DNA of 64,000 nucleotides from Oceanospirillum sp048270425 (GTDB taxonomy: Bacteria; Pseudomonadota; Gammaproteobacteria; Pseudomonadales; Halomonadaceae): positions 186,001-250,000 of the forward strand of contig JBLWSY010000003.1 in NCBI GenBank assembly GCA_048270425.1, read 5' to 3'. This document shows, one piece after another, positions 45,505 to 54,201 of the stretch; positions within the stretch are counted from its first letter, which is position 1, and every line of letters begins with the position of its first letter. The notes beneath the pieces are model-generated. The model worked only from the letters and a program-made list of their open reading frames with translations, ran no database searches and was not told where the DNA came from. The translations under genes and the position numbers were made by a program.

Positions 45505-46968
45505 ATGGTGAATACTGTGCTTAAACAGCCTCTTTTACAGTTTACAAAGTTCACAATGGCCGCAGCCACGCTGCTGGCTGCGGTGTCTTTGTCCGGCTGC
45601 AATCAGCCCACCGTTCTGGAAGAAGTTAAACAAACCGGCACGTTGAAGATTCTCACCCGCAATACCCCAACAACCTATTACGAGGGTGCTGATGGCCCTG
45701 CTGGCCTTGAATACGAGCTGGCCAGCATGTTTGCCGATCATCTGGGAGTGAAACTCGAGGTCGACAGTAACCACGATATTCAGGATATCTACCAATCCCT
45801 GGAAGATGGTGACGCGCACCTGGCTGCTGCCGGTCTTGAGATCAGCCTGGAGCGTACCAATCAGGTCTATTTCAGCCAGAGCTATATGGAAGTTCAACCG
45901 GTAGTAATCTACAACCGAAAAGAAAAAACACCCCGCACCATTGAAGACCTGATCGGCAAGCAAACGGCCGTTATTGCCGGTACTAACAACGCTCAGCTTA
46001 TGCGGGAAATGCAGCAGAAATACCCCAAACTGAGCTGGAAAGAGACCAGTGACCTGGAAGCTACCGACCTGATCCGCATGGTGCACGACCAGGAACTGGA
46101 TGCCGCTATTATCAACTCCAACGAGTTTGATATTAACAAAGCCTATTATTCACGGGCCAAGCTCGCGTTCACATTTGATGAGCCCCATAAGCTGGCTTGG
46201 GCAATGCCCAAACATCGCGATAATACCCTCTACAACGCGGCTCGTGATTTCTTTAATCAGATCGAATCTGACGGCACTCTTTCTCAGGTTAAAGACCGCT
46301 ATTTTGGGCACACCGAAGAGCTGAACTACGTTGGTGTTCAACTTTTTTTACGGCATATTCGTAACCGTTTGCCCAAATACGAGAAGCACTTCAAACAAGC
46401 TGCAGAAAAGTACAATCTGGACTGGCGCTTACTGGCAGCTACCGGCTACCAGGAATCCCACTGGCGCCCACGGGCTAAATCACCTACCGGTGTCCGCGGT
46501 CTTATGATGCTGACCCTGAATACCGCCAGTGATATGGGGGTTACCAACCGACTGGATGCCAAACAGAGCATCTACGGCGGAGCCCGCTATCTGTCCAAAC
46601 TGATCCGTCGTATGCCGGAGCAGATTGTTGAGCCGGATCGCACCTGGATGGCCCTGGCGTCCTACAACGTAGGTTATGGTCATCTGGAAGATGCCCGTAA
46701 GATCACCGAGCACATGAAGAAAGATCCGAATAAATGGATCGATGTGCGGGAACACCTGCCACTACTGCAGAAACGTAACTGGTACCGCTTCACCAAACAT
46801 GGCTTTGCCCGAGGTGAAGAACCGGTGCATTACGTACAAAACATCCGCCAGTACTACGATATTCTGACCTGGTACGACAGCCGCCTGCAGCAGGTTGCTC
46901 AGAATCAGGCAACCGAACAGAGCGTAGAAGAAGCCGTTAGCTTCAGTATTGTGCCGCCCGTTCTCTAA
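45505..46968 (+). CDS. mltF: Membrane-bound lytic murein transglycosylase F
   Basis: 487 residues. Signal peptide with lipobox LSGC near residue 32, so probably an outer-membrane lipoprotein. The N-terminal domain (about 40-270) is a solute-binding-protein-3 module (GTLKILTRNTPTTYYEG, GLEYELASMFADHLGVKL). The C-terminal lytic transglycosylase (SLT) domain has the catalytic Glu in ATGYQESHWRP, then SPTGVRGLMMLT and YNVGYGHLEDAR. It cleaves glycan strands to 1,6-anhydro-muropeptides. The start codon lacks a clear ribosome-binding site. Convergent with tadA (13-base gap, no terminator seen). Confidence 0.95.
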   Translation: MVNTVLKQPLLQFTKFTMAAATLLAAVSLSGCNQPTVLEEVKQTGTLKILTRNTPTTYYEGADGPAGLEYELASMFADHLGVKLEVDSNHDIQDIYQSLEDGDAHLAAAGLEISLERTNQVYFSQSYMEVQPVVIYNRKEKTPRTIEDLIGKQTAVIAGTNNAQLMREMQQKYPKLSWKETSDLEATDLIRMVHDQELDAAIINSNEFDINKAYYSRAKLAFTFDEPHKLAWAMPKHRDNTLYNAARDFFNQIESDGTLSQVKDRYFGHTEELNYVGVQLFLRHIRNRLPKYEKHFKQAAEKYNLDWRLLAATGYQESHWRPRAKSPTGVRGLMMLTLNTASDMGVTNRLDAKQSIYGGARYLSKLIRRMPEQIVEPDRTWMALASYNVGYGHLEDARKITEHMKKDPNKWIDVREHLPLLQKRNWYRFTKHGFARGEEPVHYVQNIRQYYDILTWYDSRLQQVAQNQATEQSVEEAVSFSIVPPVL

Positions 46969-46981
46969 GAGCACTCCTTAC

Positions 46982-47443
46982 CTAACCATTCTTCCTGCGC
47001 GCCGCAAAAAAAGCCTTCATAATCTGCTTACTTTTACCGGACAAAAGCCCACCGGTAACGGCAACTTTATGGTTGTACCAGGGCTGGGCAAATAAATTGC
47101 AGATGCTCTCATTTACACCAGTTCGGGGTTCCGCCGCCCCGTAATACACATGGCGGATACGGCTGTGAATAATCGCACCAGCGCACATGGTGCAGGGTTC
47201 AAGCGTGACATAAAGATCACACTCATTCAGACGATAGTTATCCAGTTGTTTTGCCGCATCCCTCAACGCCATTATCTCGGCATGAGCCGTTGGATCACAG
47301 CCAGCAACCGGCTGATTCCAGCCACGGCCAACAATCTCACCGTTATAAACCACCACAGCACCAACCGGCACCTCGCCCTCATCTGCCGCCTGTTGCGCCA
47401 GCTCAAGGGCCCTGTGCATAAAATATTCCGGCTTATGGCTCAT
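46982..47443 (-). CDS. tadA: tRNA adenosine(34) deaminase
   Basis: 153 residues from the ATG at 47443 (MSHKPEYFMHRALELAQQA), which aligns with the E. coli N-terminus; the frame runs six codons further up. Deaminates A34 to inosine in tRNA-Arg(ACG). Zinc motifs are TAHAEIMALRDAA, with His ligand and catalytic Glu, and TLEPCTMCAGA, with the two Cys ligands. Next to mltF and purL as in E. coli. Confidence 0.95.
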   Translation of the reverse strand: MSHKPEYFMHRALELAQQAADEGEVPVGAVVVYNGEIVGRGWNQPVAGCDPTAHAEIMALRDAAKQLDNYRLNECDLYVTLEPCTMCAGAIIHSRIRHVYYGAAEPRTGVNESICNLFAQPWYNHKVAVTGGLLSGKSKQIMKAFFAARRKNG

Positions 47444-47621
47444 AATATAAAAACAATCCAATCAACGAAGCGAAGAAACAACAGCCCTGCAACACACTGA
47501 AGCAAAAGCAGAAGGTTATTCTGATAGCGCTTATGATAATCTGTTTTGCTGTCATGATGACACTTAACACCAGAACCAAGACACCCAACACTAAAATCAG
47601 GATATTAAACACCTGAGCCAT
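47433..47621 (-). CDS. Possible small membrane protein overlapping the tadA start
   Basis: 62 residues from an ATG at 47621 (MAQVFNILILVLGVLVLVL). It has two hydrophobic helices separated by a short polar segment, many Cys and Phe, and ends LIGLFLYYEP. The stop overlaps the tadA start by about 11 bases, as in coupled genes. The ribosome-binding site is poor and I recognise no family, so this is only a candidate. Confidence 0.3.
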   Translation of the reverse strand: MAQVFNILILVLGVLVLVLSVIMTAKQIIISAIRITFCFCFSVLQGCCFFASLIGLFLYYEP

Positions 47622-47724
47622 CACATGACGTGCTGGTAACTGACACGATGACTTGCCGGTTTAAGACTTCAAATCGCTGGCAGGATAAAAGGTGTTGAAC
47701 AGATAAGCCGGAGGTGCGTAATTC

Positions 47725-48549
47725 ATGTCTTCTTCACGTTTCAAAGCGGTTAAAAAAACCGCCTCATTGCTTGGCCTCGGTCTGATAACCTTATTACCCG
47801 TCACTCTGGCTGATGCTGCTCCGGTGCGCTTTCTCGTGGGTTATCCAATTGAAGCGGATGCACCCTACTATCTGGACTCCGGCACTGAGATTCCTGCCAA
47901 CAACCCAGGTTATAGTGTGGAAGTGATGCAGGAAGTCGGTAAGCGGGTCAAAGAGGTTCGCTTTCAGCTGGTCCGCTGCGAGTTCACCGACTGTCTGGAG
48001 CAAATAAAAACCGGCAAGCTGGATGGTTTTTTTAATGTCCCCTATCGTGAGCACTGGCTTTTTACCGGTAAGTATCCGTTCACAAAAGCGCAGGTCGATC
48101 CCCGTCAGAAACTCTATGGGGAAGAATACGCCCTCTATCGCATCAAGGACAATCGCCGCGTCACCACCGATGGCGATCGCATTTACGGCCTCAAAGGTCA
48201 GAGTGTGGCAGTAAAAACCGATAGCCCTGTGATTCCATTGCTTGAGGAGAACAACTATCCGGTAGTGAGCTTTGCGACCACGACTGAAGCACTACAGGCT
48301 ATGCTGCAGCGAGAAGTCCCTGCTGCCGTTCTGGTTGCGGAGCATGTCGAAACGCTTGCCCGCATGCACCCGGAACTGAGCGATCTGATCAGCCGGGCAG
48401 AATACAGTCTGTATGAAGAGGATTATTACCTGATGCTGAGCCGGCAGTTTTATGCCAAAAAGCCTTGGCTGGCAGAGAAAATCTGGACAGAGCAAACCAA
48501 AGTCCAACAGGAACTGGCTGAGAAACTGGCCAATAAATACATCCGCTGA
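47725..48549 (+). CDS. Periplasmic solute-binding protein (family 3-like)
   Basis: 274 residues. Signal peptide (LLGLGLITLLPVTLADA) and a bilobed SBP_bac_3-type sequence: GYSVEVMQEVGKRVKEVRFQ, QIKTGKLDGFFNVPYREHW, LKGQSVAVKTDSPVIPLLEE and ALQAMLQREVPAAVL. No ABC permease or ATPase genes are adjacent, so it may be an orphan binding protein or a sensor-type protein like many in marine Gammaproteobacteria. GGAGG lies upstream of the ATG. The ligand is not predictable. Confidence 0.88.
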   Translation: MSSSRFKAVKKTASLLGLGLITLLPVTLADAAPVRFLVGYPIEADAPYYLDSGTEIPANNPGYSVEVMQEVGKRVKEVRFQLVRCEFTDCLEQIKTGKLDGFFNVPYREHWLFTGKYPFTKAQVDPRQKLYGEEYALYRIKDNRRVTTDGDRIYGLKGQSVAVKTDSPVIPLLEENNYPVVSFATTTEALQAMLQREVPAAVLVAEHVETLARMHPELSDLISRAEYSLYEEDYYLMLSRQFYAKKPWLAEKIWTEQTKVQQELAEKLANKYIR

Positions 48550-48578
48550 TTCTCATATTTATCGGATCATCCAAACGC

Positions 48579-48605
48579 AAAAAAGCCCCTTTCGGGGCTT
48601 TTTTG
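48579..48605 (+). terminator. Terminator between the solute-binding protein gene and the secreted protein gene
   Basis: Arms aaaaaagcccc (48579-48589) and ggggctttttt (48594-48604), with loop tttc. Flanking runs allow use from both strands. Confidence 0.9.
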
Positions 48606-48634
48606 GTGGGGGTATGTTTTCTGCGGTTTAATAC

Positions 48635-49744
48635 TTATTCGCAGAAGTTACCATTCGCATCGCAATCACCTTTTGCATCCAGGTGAACCGCAAGGTAAGC
48701 ATCACCACCGGTATGACTCAGGAAGAAATCATAACGGGTCGCTTCTTCATCGAAGTCTTTGATATAGCCCAGCTGACCCGGGGCTACGGTACAGGTATGA
48801 CCTTCACCTACAAAGGCCTGAACGGTTGTGAAGCCGTAGCCTGGCAGAGTCTGGATCGAAATCGCAACCATATTACCGTTATTGGTGATCGTGGCTGTAC
48901 CGATCAGGCTGCCTTTAGTGATGTCGTTACGACCGGCAGCAGCGTAGATATCGCGAACAACCGTATCACCTTCCGCAACCGGACCTACAGACCAACCCCA
49001 ACGGGTTGCCAGCATGTCTCCACCAAACTCACCGCCATCATCGAAGGTGCCACGAATATTGTCATCGCCACAGCTTTCGATACTGTCGAAGGTATTCGCA
49101 CCATAGAACCAGGCTGTTTCAGAGCCACGGTTACCAACCGGAGGATCAACCGGGCCGTCATCACAGGTTACAACAAAGTTGAAGCTGCTACGGGTAGCCC
49201 AACTACCACGATCAACCACACGGTTACCATCACTCCAACCGGTTTCGGTCTGATAGCCGCCGGAACCATCAGGCATGCCAACAACAGCATGTGCCATCAT
49301 GTAAAATGCAGGCAGTTCAACGCCGCACATCGCATCAAGATCATCAAACATGCCGGTAAAAGAAGCGATTGGAACAGTAACTGAGTAACTGCTGATCCAA
49401 CCCAGATCACCGGAGTTGTAGGGGAAAGTACCTATCTTAGGATTGCCCTTCTTGTTTTGCGGGTAGCCATCCGCGTTTTCGCCAACCCATGCATGGGTTT
49501 CACCCAGCAACCAGCCATCCTGAGTCTGGTAATCGATAACCAGATTTTCACCATCGATGCTCAGGCAAACATCGCCTGCATCAATACTTTGACCCGCCAT
49601 CAGATCGAAGCATTGGGTCTCAGGGTCAATTGAAAGCACAACATTGTCAGCCTTTGCAGCGAAAGAGGCTGACAGGAGTAAAGCGCCGGCAACAGCGGGA
49701 AGCATGCTCTGCTTCAGGACTGTCGTTAATGTATTCTGATTCAT
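48635..49744 (-). CDS. Secreted protein with two related beta-rich modules, unknown function
   Basis: 369 residues from the ATG at 49744, with GGGGA upstream. The signal peptide is cut after AKA (about residue 32). The mature protein is acidic, Gly/Asp rich and Cys rich. Module 1 has SIDGENLVIDYQTQDGWLL, ETHAWVG, FPYN and VVTCDDG. Module 2 has TNNGNMVAISIQTLPGYGF, TVQAFVG, TVAPGQLGY and GDAYLAVHLDAKGDC. The ENLVIDYQT-GW-ETHAWVG and GNMVAISIQT-GY-TVQAFVG blocks suggest an internal duplication, joined by a DDGPVDPPVG linker. I do not recognise a named family. Extracellular or surface location is inferred. Confidence 0.85.
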   Translation of the reverse strand: MNQNTLTTVLKQSMLPAVAGALLLSASFAAKADNVVLSIDPETQCFDLMAGQSIDAGDVCLSIDGENLVIDYQTQDGWLLGETHAWVGENADGYPQNKKGNPKIGTFPYNSGDLGWISSYSVTVPIASFTGMFDDLDAMCGVELPAFYMMAHAVVGMPDGSGGYQTETGWSDGNRVVDRGSWATRSSFNFVVTCDDGPVDPPVGNRGSETAWFYGANTFDSIESCGDDNIRGTFDDGGEFGGDMLATRWGWSVGPVAEGDTVVRDIYAAAGRNDITKGSLIGTATITNNGNMVAISIQTLPGYGFTTVQAFVGEGHTCTVAPGQLGYIKDFDEEATRYDFFLSHTGGDAYLAVHLDAKGDCDANGNFCE

Positions 49745-49881
49745 GAGTATGTCCCCACTTATTGTTATCTTACGATACATAGTGTAACAAAATGTAATAA
49801 AAGCAATAAGGAAAATACTACATATTCTTACAAGGCAAGATGAAGATAAATACTCTGACTAATTACAACCAGGCCCAAAGC

Positions 49882-49909
49882 TTGCAGTTTTGCGTCTCAT
49901 GACTAGGGT
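49882..49909 (+). promoter_or_regulatory. Candidate promoter of doeB2
   Basis: TTGCAG (49882-49887), 16-base spacer, TAGGGT (49904-49909), about 45 bases before the doeB2 start. A moderate match only. Confidence 0.35.
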
Positions 49910-49961
49910 AAAGGGAGCAAGTACAGAGTGAGGTAATGACATCAACGATCAGGAGAATCCT

Positions 49962-51179
49962 GTGAGCAATTCGCTAGCAAGCCATAAAAACCCAATAGAT
50001 AACCGAACTGAAGCGGAAGATCATTGGTCCGAGATCACCCGGCAAGCCGTACAGCTTCGCCAAGAACTGCACCGTCAACCCGAGTTGACCTGGCAGGAGG
50101 TTGAAACCAGTCAAACGATTCGACGCTATCTGGATCTGCTGCAGATTCCCTGGCGGGAATGTGAACAGGTTGGCACCCTGGCGACTCTGGCACCGAATGC
50201 ACCAGGAACTCATATCGCTCTGCGAGGCGATATTGACGCCCTTCCGATTCAGGAAGAAGCTCCGATCAGTTATGCCTCTGAAACACCGGGTTGCATGCAT
50301 GCCTGCGGTCACGATGGTCATACCGCGGCACTTTGGGCCGCTGCTGCCTGGCTGAAATCCCACGAGGATAAGCTACCGGGACCAGTAACCCTTATCTTTC
50401 AGCCTGCAGAGGAAGGTGGTCACGGTGCAAAAGCCCTGATTGATGCCGGAGCCCTCAAAGGCATTGACCGTATCTACGGTTGGCATAACTGGCCTGCAAT
50501 CCCCTACGGTCAGGCGGTCTGTCCCGATGGCACCGTGATGGCGGGCAACGGTACCTTCCATATCCGGGTAAAGGGCAAAGGCGGCCATGCCAGTCAGCCG
50601 GAACTCTGCCGCGATCCTCTGCTGGCAGGCTCTGCGATGGTGCTTAACCTGCAGCAGATTATCAGTCGTCGCATTGCCCCACAGGATGCCGCTGTGGTTA
50701 GTGTCTGCTCATTTCAGGCCGAAAGTGCCGCCACTGTGATTCCGGAACAGGCCTTGATCGAAGGCAGCATCCGTCTGTCATCACCGGAACTGCGCCAGCC
50801 AATCAATCAGCTGATCGAACAGATCTGTCAGGATACCGCCCGCAGTTACGGGGTCGACGTTGAGGTTGAGATACGTTCCCGCTACGAAGCGACGGTCAAT
50901 CATCCGGAAGCAGCATCAGCATTTCGTCAGGCGCTACGCACTAATCTGGGAGACGACTGGCAGAGTGATACACCCACACCCATCATGGCTTCAGAAGATT
51001 TCAGCTACTACCTGCAACAGATTCCCGGTGCCTTTGCCCTGATCGGTATGGCCGAAAACGATGCGTTTACCGCCCCTTGCCACAGCCCGCATTATCAGTT
51101 TAATGACCGGTTGCTACCTCAGGTGGTTGCTATTTTTGCCCAACTTAGCGGAGCGCCCTTACCGCCAATTCAAACCTGA
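49962..51179 (+). CDS. doeB2: M20-family amidohydrolase, predicted N-acetyl-diaminobutyrate deacetylase DoeB2
   Basis: 405 residues; starts with GTG at 49962, AGGAGAA upstream. M20D metallopeptidase fold with zinc ligands in HACGHDGHTAALWAAA, QPAEEGGHGA, GWHNWP and the late CHSPHYQFN; a dimerisation lid lies about 185-300. On sequence alone it is a hippurate hydrolase-like amidohydrolase. The function is inferred from position: it heads doeD-doeA-doeC. It would remove acetate from N-alpha-acetyl-L-2,4-diaminobutyrate, replacing the usual AspA/AstE-type DoeB, which is absent from the window. Confidence 0.8.
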   Translation: MSNSLASHKNPIDNRTEAEDHWSEITRQAVQLRQELHRQPELTWQEVETSQTIRRYLDLLQIPWRECEQVGTLATLAPNAPGTHIALRGDIDALPIQEEAPISYASETPGCMHACGHDGHTAALWAAAAWLKSHEDKLPGPVTLIFQPAEEGGHGAKALIDAGALKGIDRIYGWHNWPAIPYGQAVCPDGTVMAGNGTFHIRVKGKGGHASQPELCRDPLLAGSAMVLNLQQIISRRIAPQDAAVVSVCSFQAESAATVIPEQALIEGSIRLSSPELRQPINQLIEQICQDTARSYGVDVEVEIRSRYEATVNHPEAASAFRQALRTNLGDDWQSDTPTPIMASEDFSYYLQQIPGAFALIGMAENDAFTAPCHSPHYQFNDRLLPQVVAIFAQLSGAPLPPIQT

Positions 51180-51550
51180 TAAAGGAAACCGCTTTATCAG
51201 ACTCATCACGTGTGAACCCAACAGCCTAAAAAAGCACCGAAAACCAGCCAAAGAGCATTGGCCAGTCCGTTTTTCTTCAAAATCCGATAAATACATTACA
51301 TTTTCATACTGACTTGCAGGATATCGCTATATCACCTACGGTGAAGGGCAGACCATTAAAAAACTGCCGATTGCACCTCGTTTCTAATTTGCCGAATAAG
51401 GCTAGGAAGGGGAGCAATGGGGCGGCTTTTTTTCAGTCGGATCTCTGCATCCGGCACGGTCTGTCATCATTTTGGCCAGTGGTAACAAAGTTTAACCCGG
51501 TCACTATCTGTCCGGCTTTGTTTGTTCATAACTGGCTGCATTTAAATATC
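51180..51550. other. Gap between doeB2 and doeD without a gene
   Basis: About 370 bases. Open frames here lack ribosome-binding sites and family features. A weak -35/-10 pair (TTGTTC 51522-51527, TAAATA 51543-51548, 15-base spacing) would start transcription at the first leader stem. The internal distance suggests doeD-doeA-doeC has its own promoter. Confidence 0.4.
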
Positions 51551-51614
51551 GTGCCACCGCAAGGGTGGTACCGACGCACTGGCTTAAAGGGAATAACAGT
51601 TCCCAGAAGGTCAG
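51551..51614 (+). promoter_or_regulatory. Structured 5' leader of doeD
   Basis: Stem 1: gtgccacc (51551-51558) pairs with ggtggtac (51564-51571), loop gcaag. Stem 2 is nested: ctggct (51579-51584) pairs with ggtcag (51609-51614) using wobbles, and gggaa (51589-51593) pairs with ttccc (51600-51604). The ribosome-binding site (ggagggg) begins five bases later. Candidate cis-regulatory RNA; no known riboswitch class recognised. Confidence 0.4.
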
Positions 51615-51627
51615 TTTTGGAGGGGTT

Positions 51628-52881
51628 ATGGAAATTTTTGAGCAATGGGAATCCGAAATCCGGGGTTACTCCCGGGCCTATCCAACGGTGTTTGCATCCG
51701 CATCAAATGCCCGACAGGTCGATGAGCAAGGCAAAAGCTATATCGATTTCTTTGCCGGTGCCGGTGTACTCAACTTCGGTCACAACAATCCCCGCATGAA
51801 ACAAGCACTGATCGATTTTATTCAGGCCGATGGCGTTGCCCACAGCCTGGATATGAGCACCACAGTAAAGCGGGACTTTATCAGCGCTTTTGCGGAAACC
51901 ATCCTCAAACCCCGTCAGATGAATTACAAAATGCAGTTTATGGGGCCAACCGGTACTAACTCCGTAGAAGCCGCCCTGAAACTGGCACGTCGGGTTACTG
52001 GTCGCCACCATGTTGTCGCTTTCAGTCAGGGCTTTCATGGCATGACATTGGGGGCTCTTGCCTGCACGGCCAATCAATACTTCCGTAACGCGGCTGGCGT
52101 TCCTCTGAACAACGTCAGCCATGCTCCCTTTGAAACCAACTTGGGTTGCGGCTCCGGCTGTCTGAAAACTCTTCGCGAAGGCTTTGAAAACAGCTCCAGC
52201 GGCTTCGAGCCACCGGCAGCCTTTATCGTAGAAACCATTCAGGCTGAAGGGGGCGTCAATATCGCCAGTGAAGCCTGGTTGATGGAACTTCAGAAACTGG
52301 CTAAAGATCTGGGTGCGCTGCTGATTATCGATGAGATTCAGGTGGGTTGTGGCCGTACCGGTAGCTATTTCAGTTTTGATAATACCGGCCTCGATCCGGA
52401 CATCATCTGTTTGGCTAAAGGCATCGGTGGTTTTGGTACACCGCTGGCGATGAATCTGGTGAAACCGGAGCATGATGCCCACTGGCAACCAGGAGAACAT
52501 ACCGGCACGTTCCGGGGACAAGGCTTCTCCTTTGTTGCGGGTCGTGAAGCCCTGCGTTACTTCGAAGATAACGCCCTGATGGATCTGACCAAAGAGCGTG
52601 GCCACATGATTGCAGCTCGCCTGGCGGACATTGCCGCCCGTTATCCTAATTTCTCCTCGCGAGGTAAAGGCATGATTCAGGCGCTGGATACTAAAGATGG
52701 TGATGCCGCCAAAGCGATCGCCAAAACCTGCTTTGAATCCGGTCTGCTAGTCGGCCCATGCGGCGTTGGTGGTCAGGTGATCAAACTGATTCCGCCACTG
52801 ACCATTCCGGATGATGATCTGGAAGAGGGCCTGAAGACTCTCGAACGAGCCGTTGCCACTGTGATGGAGGGCCGCGCATGA
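51628..52881 (+). CDS. doeD: Class III aminotransferase, predicted diaminobutyrate transaminase of ectoine catabolism
   Basis: 417 residues from the ATG at 51628, with GGAGGGG upstream. PLP fold type I; EctB-like. QFMGPTGTNSVEAALKLARR is the cofactor phosphate region. FSQGFHGMTLGALACT follows, then LIIDEIQVGCGRTGSYF, then the PLP lysine in CLAKGIGGFG. The C-terminal phosphate contact is HTGTFRGQGFSF. It would convert L-2,4-diaminobutyrate to aspartate semialdehyde. It could be the biosynthetic EctB, but no ectA or ectC is present and doeA overlaps its stop, which favours catabolism. Confidence 0.88.
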   Translation: MEIFEQWESEIRGYSRAYPTVFASASNARQVDEQGKSYIDFFAGAGVLNFGHNNPRMKQALIDFIQADGVAHSLDMSTTVKRDFISAFAETILKPRQMNYKMQFMGPTGTNSVEAALKLARRVTGRHHVVAFSQGFHGMTLGALACTANQYFRNAAGVPLNNVSHAPFETNLGCGSGCLKTLREGFENSSSGFEPPAAFIVETIQAEGGVNIASEAWLMELQKLAKDLGALLIIDEIQVGCGRTGSYFSFDNTGLDPDIICLAKGIGGFGTPLAMNLVKPEHDAHWQPGEHTGTFRGQGFSFVAGREALRYFEDNALMDLTKERGHMIAARLADIAARYPNFSSRGKGMIQALDTKDGDAAKAIAKTCFESGLLVGPCGVGGQVIKLIPPLTIPDDDLEEGLKTLERAVATVMEGRA

Positions 52882-54200
52882 AGCAAAGAGATGATATGAC
52901 CTTCCCGTTTGCCGAATACGAGCGCCGTCTGAACGAACTGCGCCAGCGTATGGCCAAGCGGCTGCTGGATGCGGTGATCATCACCGATCCGGAAAACCTG
53001 ATGTACCTGACGGATTATCAGACAACGGGGTACTCCTTCTTTCAGGCGCTGGTGATTCCATTGGAGGACGAACCCTTCATGATCACCCGCAAAATGGAAG
53101 AGTCGAATATTCATGCCCGTACGTGGGTGGAAAAAACCCGCCCCTACCCGGATACCGGTGATGCTATCCAGATGCTGATCGAATCGCTGCGGGAATTTGG
53201 CCTCTCTGACAAAGTACTGGGCTACGAGCGTAACAGCTACTTCTTCCCCGCTTACCATCAGGACTACCTGCACACCGCTTTTACTGAAGGCCGCCTGATG
53301 GACTGCTTCGGTATTGTCGAAGAGGGTCGTGCCTGCAAATCGGAAGCAGAACTGGAAATCATGCGCATCGCCGCCAAAGCGACTGTGGCAGGTATGCGCG
53401 CCGGTTTTGATGCCGTGCATCCCGGTGTTACCGAAAATGAGATCGGTGCTGCTATCAGTGAGGCGATGTTCCGGGCCGGTGGCGAGCCTCCGGCAGTGAT
53501 GCCCTACGTCACCTCAGGGCCCCGTTCCATGATCGGTCACGCCACCTGGGAAGGCCGTAAGGTTCAGGCCGGTGAACATGTCTTTCTGGAAGTGGGTGGC
53601 TGCTACCGCCGCTACCACACCGCCATGATGCGTACCGTCATCTGCGGTGAACTGAGCGATTCCATGTATAAAGCTCAGGAGACAATGAAAAATGCTCTCA
53701 AACATGTACGGGCAGAGCTGAGACCAGGAATGACCGTCTCTGACGCGGATAATCTGATACGTACGATTATTACCGATAATGATGTCGGTGCGCGCCTGAT
53801 CACCCGCTCCGGCTACTCTATCGGCATCGCCTTTCCGCCAAGCTGGGATGAGGGCTACATCGTTAGCCTGAAGCAGGGCGACAGCACAATTCTGGAACCC
53901 GGTATGACCTTCCATATCATCCCGTGGATGTGGGGCGTTGATGGCGATAAGACCTGTGGTATCTCGGACACTATTTATATCACCGATAAGGGCTGCGCCT
54001 CCTTCTTTGACGGTATGGAAGAGGACTTTGTCATCAAGCCCGAGACCGAAATTAAAGATGTCATCAGTACATTTACCACCGAAAACGCCCAAAAAACGGT
54101 GCAGGCCCTGAAAAACGCAAAACAAGAGAAGCCAAAGAATAACAGCGGTAAAAATGCTGGCGACAAAAACGCTAACACTAAAAAATCAAAAGGAGCCTGA
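52878..54200 (+). CDS. doeA: Ectoine hydrolase (creatinase/M24-like)
   Basis: 440 residues; its ATG overlaps the doeD stop (ATGA), GGAGG six bases upstream. Creatinase N-terminal domain (about 1-165: LDAVIITDPENLMYLTDYQT), then a pita-bread domain. The five metal ligands of M24 peptidases are replaced: FLEVGG for IDIG, YHTAMMRT for the second Asp region, GYSIGIAF for GHGIG, MTFHIIPW for the Glu strand, CGISDTI for the last Glu. That fits the metal-independent DoeA/EutD ectoine hydrolases. It opens the ectoine ring to N-acetyl-diaminobutyrate. The Lys/Asn-rich tail is unusual. Confidence 0.9.
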   Translation: MKQRDDMTFPFAEYERRLNELRQRMAKRLLDAVIITDPENLMYLTDYQTTGYSFFQALVIPLEDEPFMITRKMEESNIHARTWVEKTRPYPDTGDAIQMLIESLREFGLSDKVLGYERNSYFFPAYHQDYLHTAFTEGRLMDCFGIVEEGRACKSEAELEIMRIAAKATVAGMRAGFDAVHPGVTENEIGAAISEAMFRAGGEPPAVMPYVTSGPRSMIGHATWEGRKVQAGEHVFLEVGGCYRRYHTAMMRTVICGELSDSMYKAQETMKNALKHVRAELRPGMTVSDADNLIRTIITDNDVGARLITRSGYSIGIAFPPSWDEGYIVSLKQGDSTILEPGMTFHIIPWMWGVDGDKTCGISDTIYITDKGCASFFDGMEEDFVIKPETEIKDVISTFTTENAQKTVQALKNAKQEKPKNNSGKNAGDKNANTKKSKGA

Positions 54201-54201
54201 T

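Noticed and set aside
51562..51573. agggtggtaccg resembling the T-box antiterminator core
   Set aside because: T-box leaders are essentially a Gram-positive feature, and the specifier stem and terminator are absent. It is the right arm of a local hairpin.
51314..51799. Plus-strand frame of 161 codons between doeB2 and doeD
   Set aside because: Runs into doeD in another frame, has no ribosome-binding site, and no family resemblance; the intergenic structured leader explains the region better.
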